From positions 27,336,788 through 27,400,787 of the forward strand of contig OX393581.1 of NCBI GenBank assembly GCA_947652605.1: a stretch of 64,000 nt of DNA, read 5' to 3'. How positions within the stretch are numbered: position 1 is the first letter of the stretch; each line of letters starts with the position of its first letter. The notes under the pieces are model-generated. The model was not told the DNA's origin, searched no databases, and worked only from the letters and a program-made list of their open reading frames with translations. The DNA is from Elmis aenea. Lineage: Eukaryota; Arthropoda; Insecta; Coleoptera; Elmidae. A program made the position numbers and the translations under genes. Shown piece after piece: positions 1 to 8,847 of this stretch.

Positions 1-119
1 TAAATGTTTAATTGTCTTTAAATGTAATGTCAGCTTGCAAAATGTTCTTCAATAAATTAAAGTAGCTTTTATTGTAGTAATTGGTGGATCACAGGGCAAA
101 TTTAAAGCGACTACCGATA

Positions 120-863
120 ATGTCTGATAATAAGTTTAATAACGAATCGCGAATGTTGTCGGAAGTACTGCAAGCAGTAATTGACTTAAAAGAAGTAACT
201 GGATCAACAGTGAATAAGATTGTGGGACATATTAAAAATTTTAAAGACGCCGGTAACATTTACCCAGAAAGTCGACTTCTTACCGTACAAATTCGACGTG
301 CTCTTAACCATGCGGTACAAAACGGACTTCTAAACCATCGAATGGGAAAATATAGATTAGTTACAGCAAACAGAGCAGGAACGCCTATGGCTGGCCCAAA
401 AAGCATTATAAAAAATAAAGCACAAGAACCATGTGACAGAATACCGACTAAAACGACGTCTCGGAAAGCTGCACGATTATACAAAAAAATAATTCGTCGT
501 AAAGTATTAGAAGCAAGTGATAGTGGTAGCAATACTACCATAAGTACTGTCTCAAGTTATGAAAGTAATGATTCTACCAGTGGACGTCAATTACACGATA
601 AACCAGAACCAATTACGTGTAGAAGGAGACGAAGAGGTAGAAAAGGGAGGGGTCGAAGAGGCCGAAGGGGTCGAAGAGGCCGAAGACGTAAAAGAGGTTT
701 ATCTACATCATCCTCGGGAGAGGAATATGGACCAAAAGACGACGCTGCCGAACCAACTGTAGAACCCTCGTCCAAAAAACGAAAACGTAAATTAGGTAAA
801 ACTGAGGACCCTTCAAAGGAAGAAGGTAACTATTTTAATTTACATGTGTCGTCCAATAAATAA
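120..863 (+). CDS. Linker-histone (H15 winged-helix)-like protein with Arg-rich tail
   Basis: This is a single-exon ORF of 247 codons. The open frame extends upstream to a TTG at 81, but the first ATG is at 120 with A at -3, so I start there. Residues 10-82 resemble the globular domain of histone H1/H5: a helix around EVLQAVIDLKE, a polar turn GSTVNKI, a basic helix RRALNHAVQNGLL and a final GKYRLV strand. The rest is basic and low complexity. About residues 166-194 form an Arg/Gly run with RRGRRGR units, followed by a Ser/Glu/Asp stretch and a KKRKRK patch near the C-terminus. Known of the family: H15 proteins bind linker DNA, and Arg-rich relatives include sperm chromatin proteins. Inferred: a nuclear DNA-compaction protein, possibly germline. 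It is shorter in the globular part than canonical H1 and could be another winged-helix family. AATAAA overlaps the stop codon (855-860). Confidence 0.7.
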   Translation: MSDNKFNNESRMLSEVLQAVIDLKEVTGSTVNKIVGHIKNFKDAGNIYPESRLLTVQIRRALNHAVQNGLLNHRMGKYRLVTANRAGTPMAGPKSIIKNKAQEPCDRIPTKTTSRKAARLYKKIIRRKVLEASDSGSNTTISTVSSYESNDSTSGRQLHDKPEPITCRRRRRGRKGRGRRGRRGRRGRRRKRGLSTSSSGEEYGPKDDAAEPTVEPSSKKRKRKLGKTEDPSKEEGNYFNLHVSSNK

Positions 864-1194
864 AGTATCATACTCTTTAAGAAATTTCAAGGAATTCTAA
901 ATTTTTCCACAGAAAAGCCGTAAATATTGAAAACGTACATTAGCATCGTTTCACTAGTTCAAGGTTCAAAAACAAATTCATGACCATAGTCGTCAAAATC
1001 TCCGGTGGAGATTTTGATCGTTCGCGCTTAACCAACTTGGCTTTTTAATCAGTTTCTGTTTTCACGCAATTTTTTGCTAGATTCACGTAACTGTCGCTGT
1101 TACTGACGCTTTTTGATGAAGCAAATTGACACTCGAGACTTTCGTAGTCCCAAACATCAGTAAACTTACTTTAATCAAATACGGCTTAACTTAC
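864..1194. other. Spacer, no feature seen
   Basis: Downstream of the H15-like gene. No coding stretch, hairpin or terminal repeat was recognised. If the minus-strand exon at 1195-1329 is real, this is the start of its first intron. Confidence 0.4.
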
Positions 1195-1329
1195 ATTTTC
1201 CAGACATGATATTTCTTTTGGGTGAAGTATTGTAAGTCCACATCTTGTTTCCCGTTCGATGTTTACCATAACACAAGTTAACTTTATTTTGTTAACGGCA
1301 GATATGATATAATCGATTGCAGCAGCCAT
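1195..1329 (-). CDS. Candidate first coding exon of an unrecognised gene
   Basis: On the minus strand an ATG at 1329 (context AGGATGG, A at -3) opens 45 codons beginning MAAAIDYIISAVNKIKL. The exon ends exactly in codon phase at a textbook donor, AAT|GTAAGTT (GT at 1194-1193). The encoded segment has a mixed, protein-like composition (I, V, E, K, C, T) unlike the surrounding AT-rich noise. I do not recognise the protein and found no acceptor with a coding continuation to the left, so later exons would lie beyond the window edge. The H15-like gene would then sit inside its first intron on the opposite strand. A chance 45-codon ORF ending at a perfect donor is possible, hence moderate confidence. 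Confidence 0.4.
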
Positions 1330-1779
1330 CCTTTCGGCGTTGTTTCTCTTTTATCGGTTTAAAATCATTTTAAAAAGTTGTTTAAGTATACTTAGCAGCG
1401 CCCAGGGAATGTGCCACAAGGGTACCTTTATAAGAGGGTATGGCAAAGCTTCATGCGCGCTCCTAATTTATAATAGCGGCAATGGGATTATATGAGATTT
1501 CTTTTAATAACCTCATTTTTAAACGAAATTTGAAGGTCAAAACTCAATCGGTATGCGGAAATAGATTCAATAGTAAGTATAGCAACTAAAAAGTGATTAA
1601 AATTAAGGGTTAATAATTGTTATTAGCTATTAATGTTCAAAAAACATTTACGGAGAGCGTATTTCCACTGTAGGCATGCAACCCATGATACACGCAGTGT
1701 ACATAAAATAATTTAAAACACTTGTAATATCAGTGTTTTTTGTGTGTACGATAGTTGCAACAATATATTGCAGTACTTA
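1330..1779. other. Spacer, no feature seen
   Basis: Would contain the promoter of the candidate minus-strand exon. Nothing specific was recognised. Confidence 0.3.
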
Positions 1780-1787
1780 CTTTTAAG

Positions 1788-2232
1788 CAGGGTAAGAAGT
1801 CGGTTTTTTTAAAACCGGTTTACGGTAATTTTTTTCCGTATAAGTGATTTTTAACCGAAACCGTTATTTTATTTGGCAAATAAACGGCAACTTTAGCCAA
1901 AATAATTAAAAACCGTTTTTTTTTACATTTTTTTTGGATAAAAATTACTTTAAAAAATACGTAATCTGTATTAAATGCGATTAGTTTACCTGTAATTACT
2001 GAACGCTTGATTGTACATAATATTATAAAATTATTAATAGATATCTTTTCAAAATTTGCATTCATAGTCTAAATAATGTCAAAAATTGGTTTAAAAGTTA
2101 AATCGTTTTTTTTTTACAGTTAACCGTTTTTTTTTAATGAAAAAAACTGTTTTTTTGGCAAAAACCGTTATAAAAATAAATTTTTCGATTTCGGTTACCC
2201 GTTAACCAATTTTTTTTCGGTTTCAAGCCCTG
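1788..2232 (-). mobile_element. hAT-type MITE, AACCGG-rich family, copy 1
   Basis: A 445-bp element with ends CAGGGTAAGAAGTCGG and CGGTTTCAAGCCCTG, flanked by an exact 8-bp duplication CTTTTAAG (1780-1787 and 2233-2240). An 8-bp duplication plus CAGGG-type ends is the hAT superfamily signature. The interior repeats AACCGTT/AACCGGTT-like words with long T runs. It shares its core (the stretch around GAACGCTTGATTGTACAT) with the element at 44370-44842, in the opposite orientation. No transposase coding is present, so it is non-autonomous. Confidence 0.85.
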
Positions 2233-2240
2233 CTTTTAAG

Positions 2241-2771
2241 GAATAGAAAACAAGACGTTATATAAACATATTTTTTATTTTTACGTTTACAAAAATATTT
2301 TTAATTCAATGATCTTTACCAAATGAAGAATCCTAATACCTAACTTAATAAAATTATTTAATAACGGCTTTGGTCTTTAAATTTATATTGAAATCCCAAA
2401 ACTTTGTATTTATGTGCCACACAAATTTTTGTTTTCAAGGTAGATAAATGTGTTGATGCGAATATTAAGCATCTTTAATTAAAAATTAAGATAATTAAGT
2501 TGCAAACAATTGTTTACTTAATTCCTGTTTTGAAGTCCAATGAGCAACTGAAAAGTATAGATTCATCAATTTAATTTTATATTTTAGGACAAATTTACAT
2601 TATAAATTCCTATCATTGCTATTAAATTGAAGTAGACAAATAATTACAATGAACATTTCATTAAAACTTTAAAAAATAATTGTATTTAACTTAACTTATG
2701 AAATTTACGTATGGTAATAACTTACACAACTATCACTAATGTCTTTTAATATCTTGGATTGCACTTAAACA
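2241..2771. other. AT-rich spacer, no feature seen
   Basis: Low-complexity AT-rich DNA without open frames, tandem arrays or terminal repeats that I could recognise. Confidence 0.3.
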
Positions 2772-2779
2772 CTCTGAAC

Positions 2780-3508
2780 CATTGAATTAAAAGATAAAGG
2801 AAGGAGCATTTTAGCTATCCTAGGTGCCTTTCCACGTGAGAGTAAACTACTCTCGATAGTGGCGTCGCCAAGGATACAGCCCCTGAGAGTAACTCGCGAT
2901 TGGCTGTATCCTTGGCGACGCTGCTAACGAGAGTTGTTTACTCTCACATGGAAAGGCACCATAAAGCTAAGGCGTCCTAAATGGTCTCTGAATATGGCGG
3001 ATGCATGTTTCCGCTTCTCACTGGCGTATCTCACATTTTTTAATATGTATTGAATAGTGTAAATATTTGCTTTGTTTTGACTTGAGCCTGTTACTTACTT
3101 ATTTATTTCTTGTTTCGTGATTGAGAGAATTAAAAAAAACGACAGCATATTTCAATATTTGGAGTGTTTATTATGAGAGTTAAATAATATCTATACTGTA
3201 CACAAATGCACGCCACTGATATGACATATCATTTTGACAGACCTCATCAAATTTTCAATACATGATTACACTACAAAATATTAATATCTACTTACCTATC
3301 AAACCTAATATTTTTATCTTTAATATTTTTGGACATAGTAAAACTACAAGATCTGCAGTTAACCATTGTAGCACAAAAAACTAAAATTTTTCTGACTGAC
3401 GTGTTAAAACCGGCCGCCATCAGAGGCCATTTATGTCGTCATTTCCGTCGCCGCTCAAACGCTGCCGTATAGTATTAAAACCTCCTTCCTTTATCTTTTT
3501 ATTCAATG
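2780..3508. mobile_element. Non-autonomous TIR transposon (729 bp)
   Basis: The ends are inverted copies of about 28 bp: CATTGAATTAAAAGATAAAG on the left and CTTTATCTTTTTATTCAATG on the right, continuing through GGAAGGAG/CTCCTTCC. The flanks are CTCTGAAC (2772-2779) and CACTGAAC (3509-3516), a 7-of-8 match consistent with an 8-bp target duplication (hAT-like; a Mutator-type element would give 9 bp). No coding. A separate hairpin element sits inside at 2823-2960. Confidence 0.7.
2823..2960. repeat. Nested hairpin (about 59-bp arms)
   Basis: Arms 2823-2881 and 2902-2960 are inverted copies starting GGTGCCTTTCCA and ending TGGAAAGGCACC. The shared core is ACTCTCG...GGCGTCGCCAAGGATACAGCC and its complement, with a loop of about 20 bases. 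It is GC-richer than its host element and looks like a MITE inserted into it. Confidence 0.75.
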
Positions 3509-3681
3509 CACTGAACCAGTAAAAAAAAAGGGTACACTTGTCTATGATCTCCGTGCACATTTTTTAAAATCTGCGGGTCGCAGCCTAGTGGCAAGCGAAA
3601 CTCGACCGTATATACCTCAAAGTTGTTCAGCGTCTGTCCTTGCCCTGTTTATGGAGGCACCCGGGTGCCACACCTGCCATA
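3509..3681. other. Spacer upstream of LINE 3' end
   Basis: Short region between the TIR element and the LINE tail. It contains a GC-richer patch (about 3570-3680) with no recognised feature. Confidence 0.3.
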
Positions 3682-3842
3682 GAATAGAATAGAATAGAAT
3701 AGAATCGTTTATTATGCATTAACATAGTTTTACAGTCGTCAGAGTACAGATACATTTCAATAAAAATAAAAATTTTAATTACAAGAAATTACAGAAACCT
3801 GAAAGAAAGAAAGAAATACTGGAGCCCCCACAAACAATCTGC

Positions 3843-5576
3843 TTACCTATTTTTGAATTCAAACTCACTGATTTTATAAATAGGGTTGTTAATTAAGTAT
3901 GTTAGAATAGCATTTTTGAATCCCTTCAATGGCAGAATTTTTATATTGCAAGGTAGTCGATTATAAAATAAAGGACCAAAGTAATTTTCCGCATTGCGAC
4001 AAGCATACACTCTATGGTAATCTATACGTATATTTTGACCTCCTCTTGTACTATAATTATGTAAAGTGCCTTGTAAAGTATATTTATTAAAATTATTTCT
4101 AACATGACATAGAGAATACATTATGTAATATGATGGTAAAGTTAATAACTTATTCTGAGTGAATTTATCTTTGACATCTTCTCCATAGCCAAGGTTCAAA
4201 ATAATTCTTAAGGCTTTACGTTGTAGTCCAAAGATTCTTTTCATATGACTAGAGTGGCCCCAGTTTATCAAACTATATAAACAGTGTGACATGAACAATG
4301 AGAAATATGCTGTGAATAATATACTAGTATCAACCAAATTTGCAATATTTCTTAAAGCAAATAAATTTTTAGAGAGCTTATTTGCTAAGTTATCAGTGTG
4401 AGCCTGCCAATTTAATGTTGGATCAAGCCATACTCCTAAAAACTTGACAACACCAGTTTTCATGTGATCAATTTTCTTAAGTGTGCAAATCAATTCTTGG
4501 GTTTTTCTTGCATTTAAAGACAACTGATTTGCAAGAAACCAATTTTGAGCCTCATCCTGGACCCTCTCCAAAGCTCCAGCCGAATCCTCTATTTTATTAA
4601 ATTTAGTAATAAGGGTTGTATCATCAGTAAATAAAATAGCCGATGAAGTAGAAACACAGTTTTTAAAGTCATTGATATAGATCAAAAACAAGATAGGACC
4701 CAGCACGGAGCCCTGGGGAACGCCAAAACGAGGCACACTTGATTTAGAATTAGTCCCATTGACAGAAGTATATTGTAACCTATCTGTAAGGTATGAGCTT
4801 ACAAGAGAAATACTCAATTTGTTAAAATTGTAATACTTAAGCTTCCGTAGTAGTATGTTATGCGAAATGCAATCAAATGCCTTTTGTAAGTCACAAAAAA
4901 TAACCCCAGTGAATATTCCATCAGAAAATCCATCCGAGATGGCTTCGCATAAGGAGGCAACAGCAAGAGAAGTATTTCTGCCCCTTCGAAATCCGAACTG
5001 TTCATTTGCAAATAAATTATGTCTCTCAAAATGAGAGTTAATTTGAGATTTTAGTATGTTCTCATAAATTTTAGAGACTATTGGTAGTAGCGACACTGGC
5101 CTGAAATTATTCTTATCATTGACATCACCACTCTTATGCACCGGCACCACTTTTGCAATCTTCAGTGAATGGGGGAAAACACCTTCACGAATACACTGAT
5201 TAATTACCTCAGTAATTGGACCAATTAAAATATTTTTACATCTTTTTAGCATATTGACTGTTAGTCCATAATGATCAAAAGACTTTTTATTTTTCAGATC
5301 ACAGATTATGTCTCTTATAGTATTGTAAGATGTCTCTTTAAAAGAGAATGTAGGAAAATTATCAGTGCAATTTTGAGGTAGATAATCAGAAAAAACCTTA
5401 TTTGTCGTTGAGAGATCATTAATGATGTTTTCAGCAATTTGAGAAAAAAATTTATTTAAATCTTCTGAAGTAATATCAGTATTTATTTGTTTTTTATTAG
5501 TTTTTCTATTATCATTAATAATATACCAATAAACCTTGCATGTACCCTTGGAATTGGTAATCAACTTTTTTTTCAT
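3843..5576 (-). pseudogene. LINE reverse transcriptase (ORF2 C-terminal part)
   Basis: An open frame of 577 codons. Visible RT motifs, with residue numbers counted from the first ATG of this frame, are FRPVSLLPIVSKIYE (158-172), FGFRRGRNT (194-202), CDLQKAFD (228-235, motif A), GVPQGSVLGP (285-294, motif B), FTDD (316-319, motif C, where FADD is usual) and LGVWLD. In the living family this domain copies element RNA onto nicked target DNA and is fused to the endonuclease upstream. Here it is separated from the endonuclease by a frameshift and a foreign insertion, so the present ATG is only the first one after the break. The long intact frame suggests a fairly young copy. Confidence 0.9.
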
Positions 5577-5589
5577 AGAATAGTTGCTC

Positions 5590-5683
5590 TTGAATCATAG
5601 ATCATTTTGACCCATTTAGCCAACTCTGTATCTCTTACCGTTTACGAGATCCCCATGCTGTTCAAGTTAACTGGGACACCCTG
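5590..5683 (-). repeat. Short TACAGGGTG-type insertion inside the LINE
   Basis: Between the endonuclease and RT frames lies about 95 bp that reads ACAGGGTGTCCCAGTTAAC on the minus strand and continues with GTAAACGGTAAGAGATAC. That inner word recurs at about 62990-63010, behind another TACAGGGTG end. A TA flanks the CAGGGTG end (5684-5685). The other end is not clearly defined. It brings in-frame stops into ORF2. Confidence 0.65.
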
Positions 5684-5801
5684 TATATTTCGTATATTTT
5701 TTATTAAATCATTCTGTAAATTTTGATACAATTCAGATAAAAGAGCTACAGTGCTTCGCATATTTTTTAATTCATCATTAAACCAATTTATATTTTGTGC
5801 A

Positions 5802-6656
5802 TTACTTTGTTTTTTTTTCTACCACAGGAAATGTTTCGTTGATAGAATCTTTTAAAATACCTAAAAATATACTCATTTTTGACTCACCACAAGACTTACC
5901 TGCAATAAAGGACCAATCTATATTTTCTAGTAACTGGTAGAACAAAAATACCCCTCTCTCTGTTACCTTTCTACTAAAAATAGGGATATATTTACTTTTG
6001 AGCTTAAGCACATTTATACTGATTTCAATAGATTTATGGTCTGACAACCCATGATCAAACACCTTTGACTGCTTCACAGCATCATCAAAATTCAATAAAA
6101 CATTATCTATGCAATTTTGCAATCTTGTATTTTCATGTATAACAGGTATAAAGTTATATGAACCTATTAGGTCCGCAAATGCGCTAAATCTAACATCTGA
6201 TGAAAAGAATCTTAGATTAAAATCACCATTTATAATAACCTGTTTGTCTTTTTTAATTAAAAGCATAAATACCTGGTTCAAACAGGTCATAAACTGTTCA
6301 AAATCAGCAAGAGGAGACCTATATACAGTAATTATAATTACATTTATTGCAATCAGTTCAATTGCAGCAAGCTCACAGACTGCTTCACTTGATAAATCAG
6401 TAATATCTGTAAGGCAATTGAACCGCCAGTCCTTCCTTGTCAATATCATCACACCACCATGCAACATAACACTTCTGCAAAAGGATGATGCTACAACAAA
6501 ATTTGGCAAAACAAAATTTTCAGCTTCATTTGACTTCAAAAAATGTTCTGAAAAACAAATGACATCATAAGATTTATCTATGAAAAAAGCATTCATGTCG
6601 TTAATTTTACTACGTACAGATTGTATGTTCACATAAAATATACTTAAAAGGGATAA
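5802..6656 (-). pseudogene. LINE AP-like endonuclease (ORF2 N-terminal part)
   Basis: The frame has no ATG at its start. It is open from about 6656, directly beside the ORF1 stop at 6658, and reads IFYVNIQSVRSKI, the usual LINE endonuclease opening. Further motifs are FSEHFL (metal-binding Glu), VYRSP, INGDFN, CIDNVLL and GLSDHKSIEI (the SDH motif), all in the expected order. It stops at 5802 immediately after a run of nine T (5810-5818, plus strand). Reading one base out of frame restores a typical WFNDELKN linker for about 100 bases, so the stop is a secondary frameshift. Known role: nicks target DNA for target-primed reverse transcription. Confidence 0.85.
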
Positions 6657-6657
6657 A

Positions 6658-7812
6658 TTAGTCTCTTCTTTTCCCTTGGTGGTTCCATGGAGTAGTGGAA
6701 TTTTTGACAGGCCCTCTTTGCCCTTGGAATTTCCTGAAGTTACGAAAAAACCGCACCTTTACATCTTCTGTCCAAAAATCAGGAGTCATAACCATATCCA
6801 CCGCAGAAGTAGGAATGCCGACTTTGAAGGAGTTATAAAAACCCTTTGTTTTCAGCTGTTCTATACTAACTTTATCAGATTTCATCATTTTATACATATA
6901 ACCTCGAACTATGTCCACAGTTACCGAAGTATCCAAATTTGACACATGCAGAAACGTAAACTCTTCAATTCTTGGAGCAGCACGTAAACTTATATTTTTT
7001 ATATCACTATTTCCGGGATTTTCAGAGTTTTTTTCATTGTCGGAAGCATTTTTTGTTACGTTGCAGTTAATCGTATTTATTTCATTGTTTTGATCGTTTT
7101 GATCGCCGTCATTTTTAGCAGGTCTCTTGTTTTTATAGGTACCCACAATTAAAACGGATTTCTGCATTTGTTGTTTTGGTTCAGCTGCTTGTATAGGAGT
7201 TCTGTTGTTTGGCTTCTGTTTACTAGATGGTTTGGTTTGGTTTGTTTTGTTTATTTGGTTTGTTGGTTCTCTGGTTGTTTGCATTACCGGAGTAATGTAC
7301 GACTTACGTTTAGCGCAATCCGCATATTCCATCTCTTTTTCTACCGCGTTGACATATTGAGGGCTATCACGCTCTAGGATGTGAACGTAGCACTCTAAAA
7401 GTCTATGTTTATCACCCATTTCAGATACAAGTCTTTTTAGTAATTTATTTTCATTTAGAAGCATTTGATTTTCCCTCTTTAGGTCGTTTATAACCGTACC
7501 TTCTGTAATTCCATTGTCCGAATCTTCTATGGTTTCAATAACAGTGGTATTTAACACACCGCCTGTATCCGAGTCCACGGAATCCGTATCAGGATCGATG
7601 CCATTTTCGTCAATGTCATCGTCCTCGATCTTTTTATCACAGCACAGAATTCGGTTTTCATCGAGTTTAACAATATTAGGATAATATTTAATACATCCGG
7701 GATGCATTAAAGAACTACATATCACGCACTGAAGTCCATTTACGGGAATAATTTTACACTTTTTGCATTTTTTGGAGAGACGGACAGCGATCAGTTCTTT
7801 ACCGGCGGCCAT
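6658..7812 (-). CDS. LINE ORF1 protein with PHD-like zinc finger
   Basis: About 384 residues from the ATG at 7812; the frame is open further upstream but only from a TTG. Residues 16-58 carry C-x2-C (16, 19), C-x2-C (29, 32), H-x2-C (37, 40) and a CC pair (57-58), a PHD-like pattern seen in ORF1 of CR1-group elements. An acidic stretch follows, then a Leu-rich coiled-coil segment (NDLKRENQMLLNENKLLKRL), a Gln/Asn/Lys-rich linker, and a C-terminal RRM-like region (FLHVSNLDTSVTVDIV...). Known role of ORF1 proteins: binding element RNA as a chaperone. The frame is intact. It is separated from the endonuclease frame by only about one codon, which suggests termination-reinitiation. Confidence 0.85.
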   Translation of the reverse strand: MAAGKELIAVRLSKKCKKCKIIPVNGLQCVICSSLMHPGCIKYYPNIVKLDENRILCCDKKIEDDDIDENGIDPDTDSVDSDTGGVLNTTVIETIEDSDNGITEGTVINDLKRENQMLLNENKLLKRLVSEMGDKHRLLECYVHILERDSPQYVNAVEKEMEYADCAKRKSYITPVMQTTREPTNQINKTNQTKPSSKQKPNNRTPIQAAEPKQQMQKSVLIVGTYKNKRPAKNDGDQNDQNNEINTINCNVTKNASDNEKNSENPGNSDIKNISLRAAPRIEEFTFLHVSNLDTSVTVDIVRGYMYKMMKSDKVSIEQLKTKGFYNSFKVGIPTSAVDMVMTPDFWTEDVKVRFFRNFRKFQGQRGPVKNSTTPWNHQGKRRD

Positions 7813-7879
7813 GTTCGGCAAAATTTTGTGTGTGATTTTTCCTTTAAATTCTTTCTGTCCATCTGAAAATATATTTCAC

Positions 7880-8172
7880 CGCGAACTTACACCAAAAACC
7901 TTCGTAGTTCCAGATGGAACAGATGTTTATATAGGTACAACAAATATTTTACCATATTAAATTTATAACGTTTTTACAATATTAAACATGTTTCACTAGA
8001 TGTTCAACAAGGAACACCACCTCCTCCCAATGCCAGTGACATACCTGTCGACTGTGATAATCCCGGCTGTATCTGCCATCTAAAAGAGCAGGCCAATGAT
8101 CCTCCTACTGACAATACTGCTAATCCGAAAAAAGATGACCAGAAGTATGGACCAGGAAACTATATTACGTAA
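7880..8172 (+). CDS. Two 3'-terminal exons of an unrecognised gene
   Basis: Codons around FVVPDGTDVYI end at 7934 with donor G|GTACAA. A 65-base intron (7935-7999) ends in TTTCACTAG, and the next exon (8000-8172) continues in frame through DVQQGTPPPPNASDIPVDC to a TAA at 8170-8172. The splice restores codon GAT across the junction. The product tail is Pro/Asp/Asn-rich with three Cys (CDNPGCIC) and ends KYGPGNYIT. AATAAA follows at 8290. The left limit is uncertain: acceptors at 7907 or 7913 are possible, or the exon runs into the LINE 5' end. Earlier exons were not found; the LINE probably lies in the preceding intron or cuts the gene. I do not recognise the family. Confidence 0.45.
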
Positions 8173-8845
8173 TTTGATTTTGAAAGCTGTGTGAAAATTT
8201 CTTATTTTATTGTCATACACTTATATTTTAACCGCATTTTACTAGGTATAGCAAAATCCTAGCGTCTATGTACTTTGATTAAATTCAAATAAACAAATAT
8301 ATTTGTGTTACTCGGTTTAGTTTTTTTTTAAGAGTATTAACTATTGACTTGTTTTTAGAATTCAATCGGATTTTTTCAAATTTTTCAATTAATCGACGAT
8401 GTTAATGTAATAAATCTTATCAAACAAGCAGTGACTTTTTTTAAAAATCCTTAGATCCGACTGCACAAAAGTTAAACCTGGGATTAACCCCGGTATTAAA
8501 CCCGTCAACCCTAGAACTACAAAACATACCCAAGTTCTAGAGCAGCGATTCTTAACCTGGTGGCCGCGGTTTTAAAGCGGGTCGCGAAAAAAAAATTATG
8601 AAACGTTTTTACTTTTTAAAATAATGCAAACGTAAAAACAATTTTTTTTGCTCATTTAACTTCGTTTCAAACTGATATCGTTTTGCATCAGTAATCTGAG
8701 TTCTACAGTGCAATGCGGTGCAGATTGTGGAGACGCACCACGTACTTACAATAAAGGGAGAGAAAATACGATTGACTTACAAAAAATTCAAGTGAAGCAA
8801 CTCCTATCCGGAATAGAGGATCCAAGTAGCAACTTACTATTATTA
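8173..8845. other. Spacer with a hAT-like end
   Basis: Contains the AATAAA of the preceding exon and, at 8543, CAGCGATTCTTAACCTGGTG followed by GCGGGTCGCG. This looks like one end of a hAT element of the kind at 62170, but no partner end was found. Confidence 0.4.
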
Positions 8846-8847
8846 TA

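Larger units (their letters stand above)
3682..7850 (-). mobile_element. CR1-group LINE retrotransposon, nearly full length, inactive
   Basis: Read on the minus strand, the order is ORF1 with a PHD-like zinc finger (7812-6658), an AP-type endonuclease (about 6656-5802), a reverse transcriptase (5576-3843), a short 3' UTR, then a tail of tandem ATTCT units (3682-3706 on the plus strand). A short tandem tail instead of poly(A), together with the zinc-finger ORF1, fits the CR1/L2/Daphne group rather than Jockey or L1. The 5' end is not defined; I place it shortly beyond ORF1. No target duplication was identified. The copy is broken by a one-base frame change in a T run at 5810-5818 and by a short foreign insertion at about 5590-5683. 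Confidence 0.85.

Noticed and set aside
81..119. Longer start for the H15-like ORF
   Set aside because: The upstream extension begins with TTG; the first ATG with good context is at 120.
1820..2065. 81-codon minus-strand ORF
   Set aside because: Lies wholly within the AACCGG-rich hAT MITE and is low complexity.
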